6,194 bases of DNA, from contig JAILNT010000190.1 of NCBI GenBank assembly GCA_024691265.1, positions 1 through 6,194 of the forward strand, given 5' to 3'. This DNA is from Treponema sp. GTDB lineage: Bacteria > Spirochaetota > Spirochaetia > Treponematales > Treponemataceae. Each line of letters opens with the position of its first letter. The stretch's first letter is position 1. The notes under the pieces are model-generated. The model had not been told where the DNA came from. It searched no databases and saw only the letters and a list, made by a program, of their open reading frames with translations. Positions 1-4,568 of the stretch are shown in pieces. Both the position numbers and the translations under genes were made by a program.

Positions 1-1085
1 AGAGAATCTGTATCAATACCTTCTGGAAGAATGTTTTTTACTGAAAAATTTTCATTAATATTATTTGTATCGATAACCCCATCGTCTAATATATTTTCAG
101 GAGAAATAGGAGGCTCATCATTTATTTCATCTTCTGAGTTAATAATGGTAATATTATCAGAATCTATAATATTGTTATCGTTTTCATTATCTAAAGCTTC
201 TTCGTTTCCCAAAACTCCTTCATTTTCCAAAGCTTCTTCATTTCCTGAAACTTTTTCATTTCCTAAAGCTTCTTCATTTCCCAAAACTCCTTCATTTTCC
301 AAAGCTTCTTCATTTCCTGAAACTTTTTCATTTCCTAAAGCTTCTTCATTTCCTAAAGCTTCTTCATTTTCCAAAGCTTCTTCATTATCTGAAACTTCTT
401 CATTATCTAAAGCTTCTTCATTTCCTGAAACTTCTTCATTTTCTGAAACTTCTTCATTTTCTGAAACTTCTTCATTTTCTAAAGCTTCTTCATTTCCTAA
501 AGCTTCTTCATTTCCTAAAGCTTCTTCTTCTGAAACTTCTTCATTCTCTGAAGCTTCTTCGTTTTCTAAATCCTCTTCATTAATATTATCATTTGAATTT
601 TTATCTGAAATAGGACCAAATATTTTTCCTAGATGCTCATTCAACCATACTTCAAGGTTATCAGAAGCTATAAAACAAGATAAATATTCCAATATAAGAA
701 GTAAAATACAAACTAGAACTGCAACTGTTATTTTTATAATTGAAAGAATATTAATACCATCTAATGCAAATTTTTTACAAATATTTTCTGTTATTACGGC
801 TGTAAAAAAAGGAATTAACGAAAATGCTAATATAAGCCATCTTTTAACTGACCATGTTGGTAAAAGACATATTACAGCTGCTGCTAGAAGAAATACTGGA
901 ATAAGTATGCTACATATACCATAAACTGAAATTAACATACTTCCCAATGAAAGTAAAAATGAATGGTTTATACTTTGTGTACCACCAAAATAGAATAATC
1001 GAGTCAACAAAGCTATAGAAAACACTGCTGCGAGAACAAGAAGTATTGCTCCTACGAAAACTGCTAATTTTTCTGATTTTTTCAT
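1..1085 (-). CDS. ftsK: Probable FtsK/SpoIIIE-type DNA translocase, N-terminal part (partial)
   Basis: Minus-strand frame open from the ATG at 1085 to the left edge (361 codons, no stop). Four hydrophobic segments at about residues 7-28, 53-75, 82-99 and 113-134 fit the four-helix FtsK membrane domain. The stretch around residues 47-70 (LG...S.YG.CS.LIPV) resembles the conserved 'LG..A..L...FG..AY.IPV' part of that domain. After residue 140 the chain becomes hydrophilic: residues 175-299 are acidic hexapeptide repeats, followed by an Asn/Asp/Glu-rich, Pro-containing stretch, as expected of the variable FtsK linker. In known FtsK the C-terminal RecA-like motor pumps DNA at the division septum; that motor would lie outside the window, so the identification rests on the N-terminus alone. 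The start has AGGG 8 nt upstream as a modest Shine-Dalgarno. Another membrane protein with an acidic tail remains possible. Confidence 0.62.
   Translation of the reverse strand, partial: MKKSEKLAVFVGAILLVLAAVFSIALLTRLFYFGGTQSINHSFLLSLGSMLISVYGICSILIPVFLLAAAVICLLPTWSVKRWLILAFSLIPFFTAVITENICKKFALDGINILSIIKITVAVLVCILLLILEYLSCFIASDNLEVWLNEHLGKIFGPISDKNSNDNINEEDLENEEASENEEVSEEEALGNEEALGNEEALENEEVSENEEVSENEEVSGNEEALDNEEVSDNEEALENEEALGNEEALGNEKVSGNEEALENEGVLGNEEALGNEKVSGNEEALENEGVLGNEEALDNENDNNIIDSDNITIINSEDEINDEPPISPENILDDGVIDTNNINENFSVKNILPEGIDTDS
189..563 (-). repeat. Acidic hexapeptide-coding tandem repeat (18-bp units)
   Basis: Read on the minus strand, 21 consecutive units of consensus N-E-E-(A/V)-(L/S)-(G/E/D) occupy codons 175-299 of the ftsK-like gene. 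Twenty units are 18 bp and one, the third from the N-terminus, is 15 bp because it lacks its Asn; the array is 375 bp and keeps the reading frame throughout. Variants include NEKVSG and NEGVLG. Units of the A-L type carry an AAGCTT palindrome. All length changes are multiples of three, so the linker can grow or shrink without breaking the gene. The encoded segment should be an extended or weakly helical, strongly negative spacer. Confidence 0.95.
208..351 (-). repeat. Exact 72-bp tandem duplication inside the hexapeptide array
   Basis: Bases 208-279 and 280-351 are identical over 72 bp, each encoding the four-unit block NEEALG-NEKVSG-NEEALE-NEGVLG. Identity ends at 354 on the right and at 204 on the left, where single bases differ. 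Synonymous and non-synonymous variation is common elsewhere in the array, so this higher-order copy looks recent, by slippage or unequal recombination. Confidence 0.93.
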
Positions 1086-1141
1086 CAAGATATCCCTGTG
1101 TATATACGTCTTTATTTTTTTTAAGACTATAGTTCTTTTCT

Positions 1142-1170
1142 ATTATCGGCTTTTTTTAGAAGTCGGTTAA
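1142..1170 (-). promoter_or_regulatory. Candidate promoter for the ftsK-like gene
   Basis: On the minus strand TTAACC (plus 1165-1170, 4 of 6 matches to the -35 consensus) is separated by 17 bp from GATAAT (plus 1142-1147, 5 of 6 matches to -10). It would give a leader of roughly 50 nt before the ATG at 1085. The region is AT-rich, so chance matches are likely. Confidence 0.4.
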
Positions 1171-1220
1171 CTGAACAGTAATTTTTTAGTTACAATTTAA
1201 TAACTCCATGCATGATTTTC

Positions 1221-1253
1221 TATATCAATTCCCCTCTAAGGGGAGTTGATATA
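1221..1253. repeat. 15-bp inverted repeat (hairpin) in the divergent promoter region
   Basis: The arms 1221-1235 and 1239-1253 pair over 15 bp around a 3-nt loop, with one G-T wobble (1229/1245). The inner part is C4/G4 and the outer part is TATATCAA/TTGATATA. Neither strand has a T-tract after the stem, so it is not an ordinary intrinsic terminator. Its position between two divergent genes suits an operator or a structured leader element. The outer half-site GTTGATATA recurs as a direct repeat just downstream. Confidence 0.7.
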
Positions 1254-1264
1254 TCGTTGATATA
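1245..1264 (+). repeat. Direct repeat GTTGATATA, 11-bp period
   Basis: GTTGATATA occurs at 1245-1253 and again at 1256-1264, so the copies are 11 bp apart, about one helical turn. The first copy is also the right arm of the hairpin, whose left arm is an inverted near-copy (TATATCAAT, 1221-1229). Three like-sequence half-sites on nearly one face of the helix would suit binding by a regulator, but no protein is known to bind here. Confidence 0.6.
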
Positions 1265-1312
1265 AAATATATATGTATAAAATTAAAGATTTGACCAGTA
1301 ATATATTAAAGG

Positions 1313-1341
1313 TTGATAAAAAGTCTATTTCCTTATATTAT
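1313..1341 (+). promoter_or_regulatory. Candidate promoter for rsmI-flgM
   Basis: TTGATA (1313-1318) and TATTAT (1336-1341) each match the sigma-70-type consensus at 5 of 6 positions and are exactly 17 bp apart. It is the best such pair in the intergenic region. Transcription should begin 6-7 nt after the -10, at about 1347-1348, which is the rsmI start codon itself, so the message may have essentially no leader. Confidence 0.55.
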
Positions 1342-1347
1342 TGAAGT

Positions 1348-2055
1348 GTGTCTACTTTATACATAGTAGGAACGCCTATTGGAAATCTAGGCGATATAAC
1401 CTACAGGGCTTTGGAAACATTTAAATCTGTAGATGTAGTGGCAGCAGAAGATACTCGCCATACATTGCAGCTGTTGTCTCATTTTGAAATACGCAAACCG
1501 TTGATTTCTTGCCGTTCTCAAAATGAAGAGTTTGCTTCTGGTAAAATAATAAAACTTCTTGATGAAGGGCAAACTGTGGCTTATGCAAGTGATGCTGGTA
1601 CACCGGGAATAAGTGACCCTGGTGCAATCCTTGCAGGTTTAGCTAGAAAAGCAGGACACAATGTTGTTCCTATTCCTGGGGCTTCTGCATTTGCTACTTT
1701 AACGAGTGTTGCTGGTGCAGGAGGAAAAACATTAATATTCGAGGGATTTTTATCCCCTAAACCTGGAAGAAGGCGTAGCAGGCTTCGTGAACTTCTTTCT
1801 ACAGGAGATGCTGTCGTACTGTACGAAAGTCCTTTCAGAATTGTCAAGCTTTTAACAGATATTGCCGATATTGATAGTAATCGGCGCATTGTAGTTGGCC
1901 GCGAATTGACAAAGCTGCATGAGGAAATTACAGAGGGGACGGCTTCATCTGTTCGCGATGACTATGCTGAACGCACAAAAATCCAGGGAGAGTTTGCTGT
2001 TTTTATTTCAGGTAATAAAAATATTCAACTCGTGGATGAAAATTCCGAAATTTAG
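1348..2055 (+). CDS. rsmI: 16S rRNA (cytidine-1402-2'-O)-methyltransferase RsmI, short form
   Basis: Tetrapyrrole-methylase-fold protein of 235 residues that, by family knowledge, uses S-adenosylmethionine to methylate the 2'-OH of C1402 in the decoding centre of 16S rRNA. Visible family motifs, in order: LYIVGTPIGNLGDIT (4-18), AAEDTR (32-37), the AdoMet loop SDAGTPGISDPG (81-92), PIPGASA (108-114), EGFLSPK (132-138), LYESPFRI (158-165) and GRELTKLHEEITEGT (184-198). It ends just after the methylase core; E. coli and Bacillus homologues are about 50 residues longer, with a C-terminal helical domain that is absent here. The usual YHEHN is CRSQN (55-59). The GTG start is forced: an in-frame TGA lies at 1342-1344, and GTG puts the first motif at the normal place. 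No Shine-Dalgarno is visible. It is followed 21 bp later by flgM. Confidence 0.95.
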   Translation: MSTLYIVGTPIGNLGDITYRALETFKSVDVVAAEDTRHTLQLLSHFEIRKPLISCRSQNEEFASGKIIKLLDEGQTVAYASDAGTPGISDPGAILAGLARKAGHNVVPIPGASAFATLTSVAGAGGKTLIFEGFLSPKPGRRRSRLRELLSTGDAVVLYESPFRIVKLLTDIADIDSNRRIVVGRELTKLHEEITEGTASSVRDDYAERTKIQGEFAVFISGNKNIQLVDENSEI

Positions 2056-2076
2056 GAAGAAAGGCAGGTCATTCGT

Positions 2077-2364
2077 ATGATGATAGACAAAATTGGAGGC
2101 ATTAACCCTCTAGAGAATTTGCAGCATGTAGACCGTGTTGCAGGTAGCAAAGAAATCAAATCTGATTTTGATTCAATTGCAGTATCTAATGAAGCAAAAG
2201 AAGTTGCACAGGATATGTTCTTGCAGGAAGTTGCAGAGGAAACTCCAGACGTTCGCAGCGATCTTGTTGCAAGTATCAAAGAAAAAATAAAGGATCCAAA
2301 CTATTTGAATAATGCTGTTGTGGCATCTATTGCTGAACGCATTATGGTTAGTTACGGTCTGTAA
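2077..2364 (+). CDS. flgM: Anti-sigma-28 factor FlgM (flagellar gene regulator)
   Basis: A 95-residue, highly charged cytoplasmic protein. FlgM family members bind the flagellar sigma factor FliA (sigma-28) and hold back late flagellar genes until the hook-basal body is complete, when FlgM is exported. The C-terminal half shows the family pattern VR.DLV..IKEKI.....YLNNA.V..IAERIM (59-90), the helices that contact sigma. The N-terminal MMIDKIGGINPLENL (1-15) resembles spirochaete FlgM-type proteins as I remember them, and residues 27-45 carry the serine- and acid-rich part before the sigma-binding half. Two ATGs stand in tandem at 2077 and 2080; a purine-rich stretch (AGGAAG to GGCAGG, 2054-2068) serves as ribosome binding site, favouring either. 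It lies 21 bp after rsmI and is followed by an intrinsic terminator, so the two form a short operon. No fliA is in the window. Confidence 0.78.
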   Translation: MMIDKIGGINPLENLQHVDRVAGSKEIKSDFDSIAVSNEAKEVAQDMFLQEVAEETPDVRSDLVASIKEKIKDPNYLNNAVVASIAERIMVSYGL

Positions 2365-2385
2365 TATAACAGTATTCTTAAAAAG

Positions 2386-2412
2386 AGACGGAGGACCTTC
2401 CGTCTTTTTTTT
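2386..2412 (+). terminator. Intrinsic terminator after flgM
   Basis: AGACGGA (2386-2392) pairs perfectly with TCCGTCT (2399-2405), with a further G-T pair inside and a 4-nt loop, directly followed by eight Ts (2405-2412). Five As (2380-2384) precede the stem, so it could also work on the opposite strand. It starts 22 bp after the flgM stop and ends 25 bp before the next start codon. Confidence 0.88.
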
Positions 2413-2437
2413 ACCGAAGATTTTGGAAGGAAATAAG

Positions 2438-3595
2438 ATGGGCGATTTTATATTCAGAATTTCACCAAACGTAGTATTAGGTTCGTATACAGCAAGCCGT
2501 CTTGGGCAGTTTGCTCTTGATTATGGCTCAAAGTATATGGTGGTTCTGGATCCTGTCTTAAAGGAAGTAGGTTTATCGGAGAAAATCCTTCAACCGCTTA
2601 CTGATCATAACATAAGTTATTTTGTGTTTGATGATATTCCTCCTGTTGCGGATACGCAGGTTGTGGAACAGGCGTTAAAGCTTGCCCGTGATGCACATGT
2701 TCATGGAATAATTGTTGCTGGTGGAAGCCATGTAATTAATGTAGGACGTGCTATATGTGCAATGTATAATGAAAATAGTGATATTTATTCATATATTGAT
2801 AAAACAGTAGATGTTAATTCATTATCTTCACCACTGCCGCTGATTTGCGTACCGACTACAATGCGTGATCTTTTTGTGTTTACAGATCAATTACCACTTG
2901 TAGATTCTAGAAATAAAAGGTTAAATTTATTAAAAGTCCAGAATGGTCTTTGCAAATTAGTTCTTTTTGATCCTAATCTTAGTGTGTCTCTTACTGAAAA
3001 CCAAATTGAATCAATTTCGCTGGAAATACTTTGTGTAGCAATAGAAGCCTATATTTCACAAAAAGCAACTTTCTTTAGTGACATGTTCATTGAAAAAGCT
3101 TTGGAGCAGTTAGGTTATGCTCTGGGAGCTTCTTCTTCATTGACCGTTACAACTCCAAAAGAACTTCTTTTGAGTCAAGGCGGAATGTTAACATCTCTTG
3201 CTGTTGCAACGAGTTCTATAGGAACTGCTTCTTTATTGGCTTTGTGCATAAATTCCAGATACAACATTTTGCGTTCGCTTGTAACTGGAATATTGTTTCC
3301 TTATTTAATAGAAGATTCTTCTAAGTATAAATTGGATAAGATAGCTAAAGTTGCCCGTATCTTAGGTTATGCTAATTCTGAAAATACTGCAGAAGAATGT
3401 GTAGAAGCTTTAACTTCTAATATTCGTCAGAGAATGGCAAAAGTTAATCTTCCTACACGCTTAAAAGAGCTTTCTGTATCAATAGAACAACTTTCTCTAG
3501 CTGTTGAAGATGCTGGAAACCTTGATTTAATAAACAATCTTCCAAGAAGTATGAATACAGATGATTTATTTGACCTTATAAAACAGGCCTATTAA
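2438..3595 (+). CDS. Iron-containing alcohol dehydrogenase-fold protein lacking metal ligands (probable pseudoenzyme)
   Basis: Protein of 385 residues, the usual length of group III (iron-type) alcohol dehydrogenases. An upstream extension of the frame exists but overlaps flgM and its terminator; ATG 2438 is chosen because GGAAGG (2425-2430) lies 7 nt before it. Family landmarks: P10-x3-L-G (SPNVVLG), the nucleotide loop as AGGSHVINVGRAI (94-106), CVPTT (137-141), LFDP (176-179), AIEAYIS (201-207) and a C-terminal GILFPYL (284-290). Laid against FucO without gaps around the ligands, the metal residues D196, H200, H263 and H277 correspond to E196, V200, S265 and R279, and the GTGSE loop after PTT is RDLFVF. 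So the fold is evident, but metal-dependent alcohol oxidation is unlikely. Role unknown; possibly structural or NAD-sensing. Two transcript sources are possible: readthrough from rsmI-flgM, or an unseen promoter within flgM. Confidence 0.82.
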   Translation: MGDFIFRISPNVVLGSYTASRLGQFALDYGSKYMVVLDPVLKEVGLSEKILQPLTDHNISYFVFDDIPPVADTQVVEQALKLARDAHVHGIIVAGGSHVINVGRAICAMYNENSDIYSYIDKTVDVNSLSSPLPLICVPTTMRDLFVFTDQLPLVDSRNKRLNLLKVQNGLCKLVLFDPNLSVSLTENQIESISLEILCVAIEAYISQKATFFSDMFIEKALEQLGYALGASSSLTVTTPKELLLSQGGMLTSLAVATSSIGTASLLALCINSRYNILRSLVTGILFPYLIEDSSKYKLDKIAKVARILGYANSENTAEECVEALTSNIRQRMAKVNLPTRLKELSVSIEQLSLAVEDAGNLDLINNLPRSMNTDDLFDLIKQAY

Positions 3596-3618
3596 TTTTT
3601 TATTTATAAAATATCTGA

Positions 3619-3624
3619 TATATT
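3619..3624 (+). promoter_or_regulatory. Possible -10 hexamer directly before the SpoU-family gene
   Basis: TATATT ends 7 nt before the ATG at 3632. No convincing -35 stands 16-18 bp upstream (only T-rich sequence) and the region is very AT-rich, so this is weak on its own. It is listed because rsmI and the glycosidase gene show the same spacing. Confidence 0.25.
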
Positions 3625-3631
3625 TCTAGCT

Positions 3632-4456
3632 ATGATAGACCCAAATAAACTCTTTCAACTTGAGGGTGGACAAAAAAGACGTAAGTTAGCACTGTCTTTT
3701 GGAGCCCTTGAGCGTGATATTGCCGGTATTGCAGAAAAAGGTACTGAATATAATTTTTCTTCAATGCCTCGGGCAGAATATACAAAAAAACTTGTAGAAA
3801 TAGTTTTGAAAGACCCTAAGCTGCCATCTTCTGCTGCAAAAGAATTGAATGAACTTCTTGTTGCAGAGCCTTTTGATGAAAGAAGAGTGTGTAACTGTGC
3901 TAGAAATCATTTACTTGCAATAATAGGAACTTTTCCGGCTGAATGGGACTTAGTAATTGCACCTCATGCTTTGCCTGAAGAAAATGGTGTAATTCGTAAA
4001 AGAGATTTTTATCCTGGAACTGCTGTTTATGCAGAAGATTTACGTTCTCCTTTTAATGTAGGTTCTGTATTTAGAACTGCAGAAGCTATGGGACTTGAAA
4101 AGGTTTATATTTCCCCAAATTGTACAGACCCAAGTCAAACTAAGGCTATTAGAAGCGGTATGGGTTGTATTGAAACTATGGGCTATGAAAGAAAGTCTTT
4201 AGATGAACTTCCTGAAGATTTACCTGTTTTTGTTCTTGAAACTGGTGGGACTCCTATTAATGAATTTAAATTTCCTGATAAGGGAATTGTTATTATTGGT
4301 TCTGAAGAACTGGGGGTAAGTCCACAGGCATTAAAAAGAGCAAGTTATGGCAGGGTTTCTATTCCAATGAAGGGGTTAAAAGCTTCTTTGAATGTTGGAG
4401 TTGCTTTTGGAATACTTGTTCAAGCTTGGGTAGATTATCTCAACAAAAATAAATAA
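3632..4456 (+). CDS. SpoU/TrmH-family RNA 2'-O-methyltransferase
   Basis: A 274-residue protein whose C-terminal 150 residues form a SPOUT (trefoil-knot) methyltransferase domain acting on rRNA or tRNA ribose with S-adenosylmethionine. The three SpoU motifs are clear: motif 1 DLRSPFNVGSVFRTAEAMG (136-154, with N142, G144 and the catalytic-type R148), motif 2 IIGSEELGVS (221-230) and motif 3 SIPMKGLKASLNVGVAFGI (243-261, with the S252-L253-N254 triad). Residues 1-125 are charged, mostly helical in appearance, and do not resemble the L30e-like substrate-binding domain found in RlmB or TsnR; they may be a lineage-specific RNA-binding or dimerisation region. The target nucleotide cannot be told from sequence. 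It starts 36 bp after the ADH-like gene, with no visible Shine-Dalgarno. Met45 is an alternative start, but the upstream codons look coding. Confidence 0.88.
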   Translation: MIDPNKLFQLEGGQKRRKLALSFGALERDIAGIAEKGTEYNFSSMPRAEYTKKLVEIVLKDPKLPSSAAKELNELLVAEPFDERRVCNCARNHLLAIIGTFPAEWDLVIAPHALPEENGVIRKRDFYPGTAVYAEDLRSPFNVGSVFRTAEAMGLEKVYISPNCTDPSQTKAIRSGMGCIETMGYERKSLDELPEDLPVFVLETGGTPINEFKFPDKGIVIIGSEELGVSPQALKRASYGRVSIPMKGLKASLNVGVAFGILVQAWVDYLNKNK

Positions 4457-4480
4457 TCTTTTTTTACTCTGCTTTATTTT

Positions 4481-4535
4481 AGGTTTTATACATGAATATT
4501 TTGTTATTTTTTCATGTATAGAACCTTATTTTTTT
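4481..4535 (+). terminator. Terminator-like hairpin after the SpoU-family gene
   Basis: AGGTTTTATACATGAA (4481-4496) pairs with 4511-4526 over 16 bp with a single G-T wobble, around a 14-nt AT-rich loop, followed by a T-rich tail ending in seven Ts (4529-4535). The stem is long but AT-rich. It separates the methyltransferase from the glycosidase, and its T-tract runs into the -35 area of the next promoter. Confidence 0.72.
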
Positions 4536-4561
4536 GCATTTTATTTTAATATACATATAAT
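4533..4561 (+). promoter_or_regulatory. Candidate promoter for the GH106-like gene
   Basis: A perfect TATAAT (4556-4561) stands 17 bp after TTTGCA (4533-4538, 4 of 6 matches to -35). The hexamer ends 7 nt before the ATG at 4569, so transcription would start at or next to the start codon. No Shine-Dalgarno is present between them. Confidence 0.5.
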
Positions 4562-4568
4562 TATTCTT

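Noticed and set aside
189..563. CRISPR-like array from the regular short repeats
   Set aside because: Units are contiguous 18-bp coding repeats with no unique spacers, and they keep one reading frame.
31..924. Long plus-strand open frame rich in Ser/Phe/Lys repeats (SSF.K.)
   Set aside because: It is the antisense shadow of the 18-bp repeat array in the minus-strand gene. The repeat has no stops in that frame by composition; the product lacks any family signature, while the minus frame has a start, Shine-Dalgarno, membrane helices and an FtsK-like domain.
1221..1253. Intrinsic terminator for a convergent transcript
   Set aside because: The flanking genes point away from each other, and neither side of the stem has a T-tract.
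1291..1320. Alternative promoter TTGACC, 18 bp, GATAAA before rsmI
   Set aside because: The -35 is good, but the -10 matches only 4 of 6 and overlaps the better TTGATA/TATTAT pair. It remains a fallback that would give a short ordinary leader.
1387..1889. Three minus-strand frames within rsmI
   Set aside because: They lie antisense to a strongly conserved gene, have no ribosome site or recognisable domains, and are explained as shadows.
2052..2279. Minus-strand frame opposite flgM
   Set aside because: It is antisense to flgM, low complexity (Ser/Thr-rich) and has no family signature.
2312..2437. Upstream extension of the ADH-like frame (42 codons)
   Set aside because: It overlaps the end of flgM, crosses the intrinsic terminator hairpin and shows no homology to the family N-terminus. 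ATG 2438 has a good Shine-Dalgarno and gives the usual family length.
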